Assembly: GCA_965153355.1 (NCBI GenBank)
Contig: OZ231127.1
Location: 74,400,001-74,464,000, forward strand
DNA from: Flaccisagitta enflata
Taxonomy: Eukaryota; Chaetognatha; Sagittoidea; Aphragmophora
Length of the DNA stretch: 64,000 nucleotides
Reading direction: 5' to 3'
Part shown: positions 24,264-37,960 of the stretch, piece after piece
How positions within the stretch are numbered: position 1 is the first letter of the stretch
Layout: every line of letters starts with the position of its first letter
Notes under the pieces: model-generated
Told to the model about the DNA's origin: nothing
Database searches by the model: none
What the model saw: only the letters and a program-made list of their open reading frames with translations
Made by a program: the position numbers and the translations under genes

Positions 24264-26131
24264 AAAAGCCTATATTTAAGAGTTTATATTTCTTTGAGGA
24301 AAAGAAGTACCTCCTTTTAGGTGCTACAAAGCACTACTTTAACTGGCTGTGTCCGTCGGTTGGTTGGTTGGTTGGTTGGTTGGTTGGTCGGTCGGTTGGT
24401 CGGTAACGCATTCGTTTGACGATCCACACGTCGCACCTTATTGGCCTACTTGGCCTTGTTTTCGTTAAGTCACGCTCTTGTTTTTTTTTAGGAAAGTTTG
24501 TAAGTCCGTAATTCATCTAATCAGTAATCACGTCTTTGTTCAAAATCGTATTGTATGATTGTTACCGATCACTTCAGAGCACTACTATGCCCCAGTTCAG
24601 TGAAAAAAAAAACCAAGCGAATGTTGAGTCGTTGTTGAATTACTTATTGGGATAGTATGCAGTATAGTCGAGTCGCGTTCTAGCAAATACGTCAAAAGGC
24701 ATTGATAGGGAGATGATAGACCATTAGTCAAGTTAGCCTCAGGATGTCACTGCACTCTGCCTCTTAAGTCTTATCTCATGTTTCAAGTCTACGCATCAGA
24801 CAATTCGGTAACCCAAGTACATTTTCATTTTTTTTTTGCCCTCCCAGGCTGTGAAACTTAACGATCAATCAAAGAGCAAAACTAGCTTTCCTGACATGGC
24901 AGGAAAGAAATAGGAAGAAGAAGAAGAAGAAAAAGAAAAAAAGAAGAAAAGACTGAGGGCAACATAACTTCAGGGAAGGTGAGCAAAATGCCGCTAAGGC
25001 TGGTGATTTACCTAAAGGGCATTAGATAGATTCAGAATGACGTTTAGTTTATTGTTATGTCACAAGCTGTGAGGCTAAGCTTGAATAATCATTCAGGAAG
25101 TAGACCCGCCTGCTTTTTAAGTGTTTTGAGTAAAGAGTTAATATTGGTTTACTATGGCTTCCTCCACACATCTCAGTATGTGTAAAGAGGGTATTTGGGG
25201 AAAACAGCTTACCAGGCCACTTAATTTCGCTTAGATATAGATATAGATATAAGATATAAATACTTCCATTTGATTCGTGAAGTTCTAACGTTCGTTTATT
25301 ATTGTGATTCTGTTCAAATTCAATCCAATGCAATTTGAATGCGAAGGGTCTGTCGTTTGATGTCAAATTGTAGTGTAATTTGGATATCTACGCAACGGCT
25401 AACCTACACGTTTTATTCAATTATCATTGTCAATCATCTATCAGGATCAATTTCTAGTTTTACGTTTGCGGTGCAATGCCCAACACACTTCATACAGCTG
25501 ACAATTAAGGACCTTTCTTGTGACTAACAGACTCTGAGACTACTCTCAGACTACTCTTAGATTACTGACAGATTACACGCAAAACCCTCAAACTACACCA
25601 CAGGTTGACCATGATTCCCTCATTAATGATTTTTCTCTTTTTAAGGATAGTTGTGAAGGGTCGTGAGTAAACACCAGTTATTTCAGTTTTGTTTAGTGGT
25701 AATGCTGTCCATTTTCCATTGACCAGATACAATCACTAACCTGCACTTTCAATCAAATCATCAACCACCTGATAAATGAAGTCAAACTCTGTACATTATA
25801 CGCGATCGCCATCATGCAAATTTGATTCAATTATCAACGACCGACCAAATGAATTTAAACGTCGGCAGGAAAACCCAATTTGAAAATGAGATCCAGACCA
25901 TTAAACCAGACACGCATGAGAGAGTGAGATAAAGAGAGAAAGGAAAGGAAAAAGGAAGCAAATGAAAGCGAAACAAAAAAAGCTAATCTTCTAATTGATG
26001 ATCATTAGTGCTATTCATATTCGAATGAAACGACTTTCGTCATGCCGCCGACATGTTCAAGCTCGCTGTTTCGAATTTTTGGTCAGTTGGTCTGTCTGAA
26101 CAACCAACCGTCCTAACGAGGCACTTGTTAC

Positions 26132-26443
26132 TTTTTAGTCGCGTGCACGCGACTCTATGATCTGCTCTGTCCGTCTGTCTGTCTGTCTGCCTGTCTGTCG
26201 GTCCATAACGCTTAGCTTTTTTTCAATGTATGATATCATTTTAAGTCATTTCGACTTGTTTAAAGTCATTTAAAGTCATCTTAAGTCATGATGAATCATT
26301 TTGGTGTATTAGTCTCTAAGTTTCTTAGTCTCTTAGTCTCTTAGTCTCTTAGTCTCTTAGTCTCTTAGTCTCTTAGTCTCTTAGTCATTTAGTCTTCTGG
26401 TCTTTTGGTCTTGACAACCGCACGCGACTGTAAGGTGTTGACC
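26132..26443 (-). mobile_element. B-type element, duplicated copy
   Basis: Counterpart of 14194-14505, essentially unchanged, including the 8-mer count. Confidence 0.85.
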
Positions 26444-26969
26444 TTTTCCCAATGGTTATCCCCAATACTCAACCCCTACTCCCCGTCTCCAGCTTCGCAT
26501 TTTTATTGTCAACCTTCACGCGACGGTCGACGCCGGCTCTCCACTAAGTTTCTAAACCCCCATCCTCCTTTCTATTCCCCCTCCTTTTACCCAGCGCCTT
26601 TGCGCCTTTCCCCCAGTTTTCATAAACCTTCCGTTTATCTGCTTTTTTTTCAGCCCATTCCCGATACCATCCCTCCTCTACCTTATGCCTTATGCCAGCG
26701 CTCTGATTCTTCGTCATCTGCTTTCGTGGCAGTGTTTCCTTCTTTGAAAGTCTTCATCCAAGCATTAGTGCGAATCCCCAGCGAGTAATCTACAGTTAGC
26801 GGATGGAATGCTATTGGACTACGAATTTTTGCTTGTGGGCAACACAATGCTATACGATGTTTTTATGTACAAAAATATAAAAAAATAAAAGAAATAACAA
26901 TGGATTTGTGTCCAATCTAGGAACCAATTATAATTCAAGCAGAAAACTTTTAACTATTGGTATAGTAAA

Positions 26970-27330
26970 TAGGTGAGTTGGTGGTGAATAGGGGCTGAAG
27001 GGGGGTGACGGGTACTGATTTTTGGTGGTGGAGGGATCTGGTAGGTGAATTGGTGGTGATAAGGGGGTGATAGGGGGTGTTGACGGGTACTGATTTTTCA
27101 TGGTGGAGGGATCTGGTAGGTGAATTGGTGGTTAATAAGGGCTGGAGGGGGTGATGGGTACTGAATTTTTGTGGTGGAGGGATCTGGTAGGTGAATTGGT
27201 GGTGATAAGGGGGTGGTAGGGGGGTGATGGGTACTCATTTTTTGTGGTGGAGGGATCTGGTAGGTGAATTGGTGGTGAATAGGGGCTGAAGGGGGGTGAC
27301 GGGTACTGATTTTTCGTGGTGGTGGGATCT
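26970..27330 (+). repeat. 73-bp minisatellite at copy 2 edge (about 5 units)
   Basis: Same array as 15030-15316 with about one additional unit, so the duplication's right breakpoint falls inside the array. Confidence 0.9.
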
Positions 27331-27503
27331 GGGGCAGCATGCAGTTGTGAGTGAAAATCATCAAATGAATTGTATCACGCCTTAAACATCTAGATCTGAA
27401 ACTTAAATCAGGATTATTCTTAGTTCAAATCATTCAAATCAATTTGGTGTACTTACTGAAAAATGAATTTGGTATATGACGGTTTTTTTTCCTCCAATTG
27501 GAA

Positions 27504-27730
27504 ATAACAAGTGACGCAGGGTCACAATATCGCATGGGCTGCCAACCCCAATCCACACCCAACGCCCCACTCAACCCCCTTCCCAACTCAGACAAATACA
27601 CAAAAAACTTCTAAAACGCTCGTTTTCCCACTTGTTGACGTGTGCTGACGGACGTACCAACAAACCAATGGACCGACGGACCGACGGATGGATAAAGCCT
27701 CTTATAGAGTTACGTGTTCCCAACTGAAAA
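27504..27730 (+). mobile_element. C-type element
   Basis: AACAAGTGACGCAGGGTCAC start, CTAAAACGCTCGTTTTCCCA middle, CCGACGGACCGACGGATGG core, end GAGTTACGTGTTCCCAACTG. It lies after the duplicated block. Confidence 0.75.
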
Positions 27731-27787
27731 TTCCGATTCTATGAATTAACTGATGCAATATGTCCATTTAATTACAGATCTTCCGCG

Positions 27788-27901
<114 letters not shown>

Positions 27902-28240
27902 GTAATCAAATTAGCTAAGAGTAAGTTTTTGAGTTGTGCGAGGTGCACGCAAGTCATGTTGAGAGGTCAAGACAATTCGAGGTCCTTTATTCTTAATTTG
28001 TCTAATTGCAAAAGTCATAATTACACAATCTTGAATGTTTTCTCCCTCTTCCTGATTTTATTCTATTTTCATTGCGTGGTAAACTGATTTTAGATGATTA
28101 AAGATTCCACTCGATAAATTCAAAGCGAGTTTTCATTGACACGCGACTTTTTAAAGTGCTGTGTTGGTCCGTCGGTCCGCCCGATTCTTTGGTCTGTCGA
28201 TTTGTTGCTGTGTCGATCCATCGATATACTTTGTCCGTCC

Positions 28241-29097
28241 TCAACATTCATGGGAAGCGCTTTGCGGTCGTTTTTCGAATTTTATATTGACGTTTTTTTC
28301 AATTGGTGGCAGGAGATAGGAGGCTGGAGATGCAGGAAGTGCGGGTGCGGGTGCCTTGATCATTGTGACACAAGAGTCTAGTGGAGGTCATGCCTAATGA
28401 TATCTAATTGGCAATTACACTCGAGTGAGTTCGAGTTCAGCGGGTTAAACGCTCCTCGACTCTTGTTCTGTGCGGGTAAGGAATAAAGTACATCGCTGGC
28501 AAAGAAAAAAAAAGAAGAGAAGGAAAAGCCAAATATTAGCAATTTAATTTCTCGCCTAATTTTATGAGGGTTCTCTTTCCTCTTTTTCCCCTTCTTCCTT
28601 CCTTCTCATCGATCAAGTCTGCTCTTCCCGATCCTGATGGAACACAATGGCGCCGCTCCTCTTCGTTACTTTCTCCTCATTTCTCTTTTCCCCCTTTTCA
28701 TTTCCTTTCTTTTCTCTTTTGTTCATCTTTCCGTTTCTTCTTTCCTCGAACTTTCGTTATTAAAAGGCAGGGAGGGTCGACCCAAACTAGATCGTTTTAG
28801 CAGGACTGAAATATGACGTCGTAAGTAACAGATCGTAGCGTTTTAAATTGCAATAAATGGCGTTATGCATTTTGGTCCTGCCCTTGAGAACATCGGCGTG
28901 GGTTAAGGGTTTTTTTTACAGAGCTAAGGAGATCATAAAATCTAACGTAATTTTTTGAAAGTTGCTGTTACAAAAACCAGATTCATAAACCGAATTCTAC
29001 GGCGTGATCAAAACTACCGGACAGAAGGCCTGTGGTAAGTGAAGGTTCTGATGGTTTGATCACGTGATTTCTCTTTTGATCACTTCACGACGTCTGT

Positions 29098-29103
<6 letters not shown>
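28241..29103. other. Unassigned, pyrimidine-rich patches
   Basis: A truncated hairpin-element start lies at 28138-28240. 28570-28760 is TTTC-rich. No convincing exon. Confidence 0.45.

Positions 29104-29192
<89 letters not shown>
29104..29192 (+). repeat. (GA)44
   Basis: Pure run. Confidence 0.95.
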
Positions 29193-29194
<2 letters not shown>

Positions 29195-29396
29195 CGTGTT
29201 TGGTAAGTCACCATCTGTGACGTTGTTGCATTCATGCGTGATCTTTTGCACGCGAGAGTCAAATCTGCCACAACCCTTTTTTTTCGGTGGTGGTTATCAA
29301 TTGATGACGCACGCGCACGGGGATGTCATCAGGTCAAATGGGGACTGGGGACAGAGATTGGCGAGGTGGGGAGAGAGAGAGAGAGACCGGTTGACA

Positions 29397-29401
29397 GACA
29401 T

Positions 29402-29440
<39 letters not shown>

Positions 29441-29465
29441 GTTAGATAGACAGACAGACAGACAG
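29397..29465 (+). repeat. (GACA)n
   Basis: Seventeen tetramers with one TTAGATA break. Confidence 0.92.
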
Positions 29466-29984
29466 GAGGCAAGATACACATGTCATTAAAGAGGTAGAGG
29501 CAAGAGGTATCTTCATCAACATTGGCAGATACGCTGCATTTAGCAGTGGCCTAGCTTAGCGATTATATTTGAACGCAAAGATTGGGCACTGCATGAAATG
29601 GGCTGGCACAATTGGAGGGGCGAAATTGGTCAAGCTTACAGATGTCACAACAAGTTCACTTATGGAATAGCAAATAAACAGCCAAGACACTCACTTTTAT
29701 GTACCAGGGTACGGACCTACTGAGTACCTACAGACCCAAAAATTATGTAAAATCCGTATTAGAAAGCGGGAGTTAACAGCAAAAAAAGAAGGGCATCTTG
29801 ATAAAAGAAAAAAAACGCGATAGACGCACATCGTTGACTGATAGGAGGGTCTTTTAGCCTTTTAGCCTTTGGTCTGCGAAGATGAATAGAATCGAATGAA
29901 AAGAAAGATGAAAAGGAGGATGAAACGGACAGACAGATGTAGAATGAAGCCAATCCATGGCACGCGCAGGTGGAATGACGTGAA

Positions 29985-30091
<107 letters not shown>

Positions 30092-30274
30092 TTCTTTTTG
30101 TCGATACGATCTATGTCGCTGTCATGTTAGACACAGCTTCTTATTCACTCGTTAAGCAGTCGTTATTCTGTCTTTATTGATGCGGACCTTTTATTCATTC
30201 ATTCATAATTGCAGTGCAAAAAAGATCGCGTCACTTGATAGACGTTAAGTTAAAAATAACGGACGCGTGGGCAC

Positions 30275-30276
<2 letters not shown>

Positions 30277-30333
<57 letters not shown>
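30277..30333 (+). repeat. (GA)28
   Basis: Ends in CTGACCGACAGACAGACGG. Confidence 0.95.
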
Positions 30334-30336
<3 letters not shown>

Positions 30337-30506
30337 ACCGACAGACAGACGGACCGTCAGAGACAAACAGTCATTTTGCTGGAATGCATCTTATTAATTT
30401 GGAAACTTTTTTTACTCAAACTAGCTTACAATGATCCAAGATTTTAATTAGTTTGTTAGAGCTTCAATATCGAAATTAACCATTCAAAAATAAGTCTTTC
30501 TCTCAG

Positions 30507-30722
30507 TTTTTATTCGCGTGCTACGCGACTCTATACCCCGCTTTGTCCGTCGGTCGGTCGGTCGGTCGGTTGGTCGGTTGGTTGGTTGGTCGGTCCCCAT
30601 TTTACTTCTTTTATGTTTTTGCGGTCGTTGGCCTCACTGCTCCTTTCCAAATGCTTTAGTAACTCAAATACTGCCCCTGCCCACCCGCACGCGACTGAGG
30701 TAGCCGTGTATCCGGCCTTGTT
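30507..30722 (-). mobile_element. A-type element, minus orientation
   Basis: The reverse complement starts AACAAGGCCGGATACACGGC, then AGTCGCGTGCGGGTGGGCAG. The plus strand shows a 50-bp (GGTC/GGTT)n core and the hairpin end TTCGCGTGCTACGCGACTCT. Confidence 0.82.
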
Positions 30723-30983
30723 ATAGTGGAAGAAAAAAAGATGCTTGATAGAGAGTTCAAGCGAGACCATGATAAAGATGAAAGAGATAAGAAAACCTCG
30801 GAAATCTATCTAGTAAGCAGCGGAGAATACCCACAGATGCTCTAAAGCCGCTCAATTTAGAAAATGATAGTCAAGAATATTCATACAATATGATTCTGTT
30901 CCCACCCTGTCCTTATTGTCTCATAATGATCACAGCAACTACCCCTGAATACTCCTTCCCCCTCCCTCCTCTTAATCTAGCCT

Positions 30984-31436
30984 TTTTGGGCAGCGGCAGC
31001 GGCTTCTCAAGCCTCAAATTCACAATGAATAACATGGGAAATTGACAAAATTCAAGCTTCCCATTGAATAATATAGAAAATTTACAAAAAAGTGAAAAAT
31101 TGCATGATTCCTATTGAATAAAATAGAAAATTAATGAAAATTGAGAAAAATGTAAAATTCCCATTGAATACAACCTTGGAAAAAAGTATACCGACAACTA
31201 AACAATTTATTGATTAATTCACTAGATATTGACTAAAACATTTCAATGAAAGTGATAGCCTATCACTGATAGGTCATTGTATGATGTTTTTACCTTACAG
31301 ATGATTCAAGTTTTCCATAATTCATACAAGACATCGGCCCTTTGGGGCCGCTGCCCTGCTCTCACTTTAATTCTTCAGCTAATCACTCCAAGCAGGGCAT
31401 CGGGTACCGCTGACCATGTGCGATCCTTGGATGACT
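30984..31436 (+). mobile_element. D-type element with eroded left arm
   Basis: TTTGGGCAGCGGCAGCGGCT start, ATTGAATAA repeats, then GACATCGGCCCTTTGGGGCC and tail to CCTTGGATGACT. Most of the left arm after GCGGC is missing. Confidence 0.75.
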
Positions 31437-31632
31437 TGCTAAGCGTAAGTCTGACCCCGCCTCACTCCCCAATAATCTTCTTTGCAAGTTACAACTGCTC
31501 CCTCCTAGTCCCTCTCCCAGACCTCTTAATACTAAGGCAGCGTAGAAGAACGTCGTGCAAGAGGATACACAAATATGTTTTACATTCTGAGAGACAGGGA
31601 ACGAGCAGCAGAGGGAGCAAGAGGGTGGTGGT

Positions 31633-31950
31633 GGGGAAATGAAATCAGGGGAAAGGGAGTTGAGATGAGGAATAACCAACGAGGATATGAATTGAGGGAG
31701 AATGGTAATGGGAAATGAAATCAGGGGCAGGGGAGTCGAGATGAGGAACAACCAACTCGGGGATGAACTATGGGAGAATGGTGATGGGAAATGAAAGAGG
31801 GAGCAGGAAAGGGGCACTATGGTGGAAGGTGGTGATTATGGGTAGATACAGTTGAGATAGGCAGAAGAGCTAGATAGGTGATGGATTAGGAACAGCGTGA
31901 TGGTGGAAGGCGGTGGTTATGGGTGGATTTACGGGATTGAGTTGAGATAG
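31633..31950 (+). repeat. Purine-rich 76-bp and 81-bp tandem units
   Basis: GGGAAATGAAATCAGGGG recurs at 31633, 31710 and 31785. ATGGTGGAAGG recurs near 31818 and 31899. Confidence 0.8.
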
Positions 31951-32354
31951 ACATAGGAAGTTGATTTGGGTTAGTGGGGGGGGGAGCCAAATAAGTGAGA
32001 CAAAGAGGATAGAAAAAAAATATTTTGGCGGGAACATTCCAGCTTCAGTTACTTCCTGTCAGCTTTAGTATCTCGTTACCTGTCAATTTATACTTGTTCT
32101 TACTGACTCGCGTGTCACAGAAAAAAAAAAAAGGATCAGGTTATAAGAGTCGAAATTTGAGGCTCGTTTTCTAATCCACGCTTCTCGTTCTTTATTTGAG
32201 AACAATTTCGCGGTGAGTGAACTTAGATGACTTAGAAGTAGAAATAATCATTGTTGCATCAGGTATGCTGCGTTAAAGTTGTTCATGTAGAACTGAAGGT
32301 ATAAATGAATGGTTGTATGAGGTCTTTTGTTTTCAATACTTTTTAATCGGGTTT

Positions 32355-32428
32355 TTAAATTAGGTTTAGGGTTGGGGTTGGGGATGGTGTTAGGGTTAGG
32401 GACAGGGTTCGTGTTAGGGCTAAGGGTT
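32355..32428 (+). repeat. Degenerate TTAGGG-type tract
   Basis: GTTAGGGTTAGGGACAGGG plus GGTTGGGGTTGGGG and GGTTTAGGG variants, about ten imperfect hexamers. An interstitial telomere-like tract. Confidence 0.7.
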
Positions 32429-32637
32429 GTTTGGATTTTATGCATTCGGCCTGAAGCTACTCAAATTAATGCTTCGCTCTGGCGGAGGATTCGGAAAAAA
32501 AAAATCGTGCAGAAAACCATTCAAAATCTCCGAACTGAAATTGTTACCAGTAATGGCAACTGTCGCCGTGAGGAAAAAATTCATAATCATTGGTCACTTT
32601 TCGCCAAGTTTTTGTCTTCAGTCACTGCAATCCTTTT

Positions 32638-33130
32638 TTTGGCAGCGGCCCCAAAGGGCCGATGTCCTGTAGGACACAGGGGTGAATTTCCAGACGTCCG
32701 TCCGTCCGTACCTCCCCGCCAAAGCTTCTGAGCCTCAAGTTCCCATTGAATAACATGGAAAATTGAAGAAAAGCAAAATTCACATTGAATAAGATGGAAA
32801 ATTGATAAAGAAATAAAAAGAATATAAAATTCTCATTAAATAACATAAAAAATTAACTAGAAGTTAAAAATATGGGAAATCCCTAGTGAATAATCCCTAT
32901 GGAAAATTGACAATGAAATGGAAAAAAAATTCAATGTTCTCATTGAATAACGAGGAAAGTAGCCTCAAAGGCCTCAAATGTGCCTTCTCAGGACGTCTGG
33001 AAATTCACCCCTGTGTCCTACAGGACATCGGCCCTTTGGGGCCCCTGCCCTGCTCTCACTCCACCTCTGCAGCTAATCACTTCAAGCAGGGCTTCGGGTA
33101 CCGCTGACCATGTGCAATCCTTGAATGACT
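32638..33130 (+). mobile_element. D-type palindromic element inserted in E
   Basis: Left arm GGCAGCGGCCCCAAAGGGCC, GATGTCCTGTAGGACACAGG, GGTGAATTTCCAGACGTCCG. The right arm is its complement, then a 100-bp tail ending GGTACCGCTGACCATGTG and GAATGACT. The centre has CCCATTGAATAACATGGAAA repeats. Confidence 0.82.
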
Positions 33131-33367
33131 AGTTTTTGTTAGATCAAATCAAGAGCAATTGTATGTATTGATTTTCACTGAAAATCAGAGAAAAATAGGA
33201 CGAAACAATTGAGCTAGATGAGCTGAAATATTCAAAATAATTCAACAAGACAACCAGCTCTGCTCACTGCCATGCTTTCTTGCATGCTCAAATCAAAACA
33301 TTAATTCATTCATCCTAATAAAATCAGAGAAAAAGAGCGAGCTAAATGAGCTAAATGAGCTAGAATA

Positions 33368-33981
33368 CTATCTTGGTCAAATTAAGAATCCGGCATGTTT
33401 TCTTACATTGTGACCAGATTATTCAAAAAAAAAACATATAGAAATTGGTGACCATTAGAAAGCTCTGCAAAAATGCAATCTAATGCCACCAAGCAGACCT
33501 CTGTAACTTGATTCGTTTAGATTTTACAGCAGAAAAAGTAAAAGGATTTGATTTGATCTCTAAAGTAAGAATCATTGATTTCCGTTTTTGAAAATCCAGC
33601 AGTTTCGTTAAGATATTTTCTATACAAAGAAATTAAAGAAATATAAGAAAATTGGTGACCGATGACAGAGCTTCAAAAGAGCTTTAATTTGCCAACAAGC
33701 AGAGCTTATTTGCTCAAATCGTTTATATTTTACAACAAAATCAATACAAGCCACACCATGAAACCAAAGTGGCAAAAACAGATAAAAAGATGAGAAACCT
33801 GTTACATGCTTATCAGTGACGCTGCTATATGAGACTTTGTACAACAATCACTATACAAGCAATATCTAGTGCCAAAATACACTAAAAAAAACTTCTGTAA
33901 TAAAAAAACAGATTTTCTGATCAATATTCAAGGAATAGGAACTAAATTCAATTGTGAGGACTCTTAATTGGACCAAGATAG
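33368..33981. mobile_element. TA-flanked inverted-repeat element, 614 bp
   Basis: Termini CTATCTTGGTC...GACCAAGATAG flanked by TA (33366-33367, 33982-33983). The related repeat at 3745-4440 has the uninterrupted site at 4075-4076. The interior has two diverged direct copies of ATTGGTGACC...CCAAGCAGA. Confidence 0.85.
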
Positions 33982-34788
33982 TACTTAAAAACACACTCAC
34001 AGATGAACGGCTCTGCTCACTGACATGCTTTTTTGTATTTGCTTGATTAAAAATGTATGAAAATATTTATTCATTTATCGCATTTGAAATCAGAAAAAAA
34101 AGACTAAGTGAGCTAAGTGAGCTAAATAAGCTAAAATGCTCAAAAACGCCCTCACAGTTGAGCAGCTGTGCTCATAAGCATGTTTTCTTGTCTTTGCATG
34201 CTCAAACAAACACATAGATATTTCTTTATTAATCCTACAGAAAATCATGAAAAATCGAAAAAAATTCAATTTGAATTTTTATTAATCAAATCTATAAAAA
34301 ATCATTGCGCAAAAAATATTTGTTGTAGAGCTTTCTGCTAAGCGCCAAATGAAAGAGAATTATCAAATTTACTTACCCTATCAATTTCGTCCAAGGGTGC
34401 AATCAGCCGGATGAGATGCTCAACTTTCCCATAAGAAAATAAAAACCCTGTTTCTCTCGAATATGTCAAAAAGTCGAAGACTGACTTCGACTTTTTTCCC
34501 GATGATGTCGATATCCCTGTATCGAAATAAAAATCATGCGTGTGAAAACAGGTTCTTTTATCTTTTGAAGGTTCCTAACTTCAAGTGATAAATTTGGTCT
34601 AGATTGGAAAAACTTTCGGCCGGAGATCTTTCAAATGGTCACTGATGTTTAAGTGATTTATCAAAATTTCAGCCATTCAAGGGAGGAATATTGCGCCTTT
34701 TATCAGTCGTATGATTTTCTATCTGGGCATGGTAACAAGTCACGTGATATTGTCCCTGATTTGTGCTTGTTGTTTTTTGTTTTCTTGT

Positions 34789-35345
<557 letters not shown>

Positions 35346-36087
35346 TCAAACAAAGCATAACAATTCTCAATTTTTCCCATGTTCAGAGCCCTCATTAGTT
35401 TTGATACTGTTGACTGAAAAAATATTATTGCTCATTCACGTTTCTCTATTTCATGAACATGATTTCATCATTTTTAATTTTTCCCTTTGTTTCTCGTTGT
35501 TTATTTGCTTATCTAAGATGTTCTTTTTGGACAAAGTATTTTCACAGAATAAACTGTTATTGTTCAAACTCACTACAACAAGGCCAAGCAATGTCCAGTA
35601 GATGCGTCCTCTGTCAATACAAGATATCGTATGAACTAGGAGCTGAAGAAATCAAGAGGGAGAAAAAAACATGGAAAATTTGTTTTGCATAACCTTCCTA
35701 CATACAGTCAACGGACCTACCCTCGGATCCACGTACACCCTTTTATAGAGATGCGAGTTTGGGAAATCCGTGAAAGATGAAAGAGACCCTTTTCACGGAT
35801 TTTCCAATCTCGCAGTTCGGTTGTCGGGTTTCGATCCCGAAAAACAAAAGGAAAGAAAAACTTTCGATTCCTGAGAAAAGAGAGATGAAAAGAACATTTT
35901 TGTATTGGTCATTTCATGTTGTTCTTTATGTTGTTGTTGTTGTTGTTGTCCTCCTAATTCGCCATTTGTTTTTTGTTTTTGTTTTCTTTCTTCCTATTAC
36001 TGCTCCGCAGCCTCTGTGGGAAATGTTGTTCTAGGAGCGGTTGTTAATGTTGCGGTTATTGTTATTGCTGTGGCTGTGGTTGCTGTT
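35346..36087. other. Unassigned between GTT arrays
   Basis: Includes an imperfect hairpin, AACTGCGAGATTGG-type near 35760-35830, and a short GTT run at 35930. No gene seen. Confidence 0.4.
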
Positions 36088-36094
36088 GTCTTCG

Positions 36095-36191
<97 letters not shown>

Positions 36192-36221
36192 CGTTGTTGT
36201 TGTCGTTGTTGTTGTCGTTGT
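36088..36221 (+). repeat. (GTT)n ending in (GTTGTC)n
   Basis: About 35 GTT units followed by GTC-substituted units. Confidence 0.95.
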
Positions 36222-36547
36222 GATCCCCCGATAACTTGAATACCCCCAATATCTCTAATTTTCTTTTTCCGGATAAAGACCACTGCCTAAATGCCCCATG
36301 GGCTCCAATACTCCCAATTCTCAATATCACTATTGCCCATTTCTCTTATCCTCGCCCCCCCCCTCCCCCATGCCTAGTCCTCCCCCCCTTCCCCCCGATA
36401 GCTGGCTGAGTAATGACGAATTGTGTCGGTGACTTTTGCTCGGGTTTTTGACCTCCATTCAAGACTCAAGAAAATCGTTATGGAAAAGAATTGATGCTTC
36501 CAAAATCCGCTTTCGTTCACTAAGAACATCATCACAATCGATTTCGT

Positions 36548-36552
36548 CGTAT

Positions 36553-36599
<47 letters not shown>

Positions 36600-36625
36600 G
36601 TCGTCGTCGTCGTCGTCGTAGTGGT
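36548..36625 (+). repeat. (GTC)n
   Basis: About 25 CGT units, then degenerating into GTAGT and ATCGTC. Confidence 0.95.
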
Positions 36626-36814
36626 AGTAGTCGTAATCGTCATCGTTATCGTCATTCTCGTCGTCGTCATCGTTGTCTTCATGCTCTATTATAGTACTTA
36701 GGAAATGGAAAGAAAAGGAGCTGTTAAAGCATTGACCGGCATTTATCAATGAAAGTCTTCCGAGCGTAGTTAAACGTAGCTGGAAGGAAGACATTTGACG
36801 TTTATTCATCTTTG

Positions 36815-37190
<376 letters not shown>

Positions 37191-37816
37191 TTTAAATACA
37201 ATGTTTTGGTTCTTCACTCTCCCTCTCGATTAGTTCCTGTAGCTTATGTTGTTCATTGAATTTATGTTGTTAATAACCTTTGATTGGATGGAGAGAACAA
37301 AAAAGAGCTATGATAATAAATCCACAGCAAATGTTTTCAATGGTATATTTAGTAACTGACAAATCGGCACAATCTACATTCGCTTAGTCCGAAAAAAAAC
37401 ATCACAAGATTTGATAAGATTAGGATTGAATGTCATTCATTTGAAATAAGAAGAGAACTTCAATGATGTGTGTAAATGGAAGTCTATTGATAAAACTCGC
37501 GACACAGTATGTTAGAAGACTTATACACATAGATTATCCTACATGTTTCACATTAAAGCTCGTCAGAGACAAATCTGGGCAACAAAGTAGAAAATTTACA
37601 AAAATCACCAAATAATTTAATACTTGTGCATTAAAATCAATCATTTTTGGATAAATTAGAGATAAAAAAGCGTCCATCCAATTTTTACTCGGAAGAGAGA
37701 AGAAATGACCAGATATTGGGAAAATCTGGGCACAACTCATACTTTTTGAAATGATATTCTGTTTATCACAGTAGGTGGCGCACTAAGCGCAGAAAGATGC
37801 AGTTTAGTTCACAGCT

Positions 37817-37960
37817 TCAAGACATTGAGTCTGGGTCTGTAGCGTTGAAGTCTTTAAACACAAAGCAAACCCAACGCCTTTCCAAGCAGAGGCAAGATCC
37901 ATCAACCGTTATTTCTCCGTCAGTGCAAGTCTCCAATTCCCTTTTTGCTACATCTTGAAT
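37817..37960 (-). CDS. Exon 4: C-terminal Cys-rich segment and stop
   Basis: A pyrimidine-rich acceptor (TTTCTTTATCCCCCAG) is followed by 47 codons and TGA. It holds four Cys spaced C-x10-C-x-C-x6-C, including CTDGEITVDGSCLC and RRWVCF, and ends in an acidic tail. There is no canonical AATAAA soon after the stop. A GATAAA variant lies about 60 nt downstream on the minus strand. Confidence 0.6.
   Translation of the reverse strand: MQDVAKRELETCTDGEITVDGSCLCLERRWVCFVFKDFNATDPDSMS

Larger units (their letters stand above)
32543..34505. repeat. E repeat, copy 2 (two insertions)
   Basis: Aligns with 3745-4440 but is interrupted by a D element (32638-33130) and a TA-flanked element (33368-33981), with one more internal subrepeat near 34015-34200. 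Confidence 0.8.

Noticed and set aside
35810-35840. tRNA T-arm-like GGGTTTCGATCCCG
   Set aside because: The loop does not match a tRNA T-loop and no acceptor, D or anticodon arm surrounds it.
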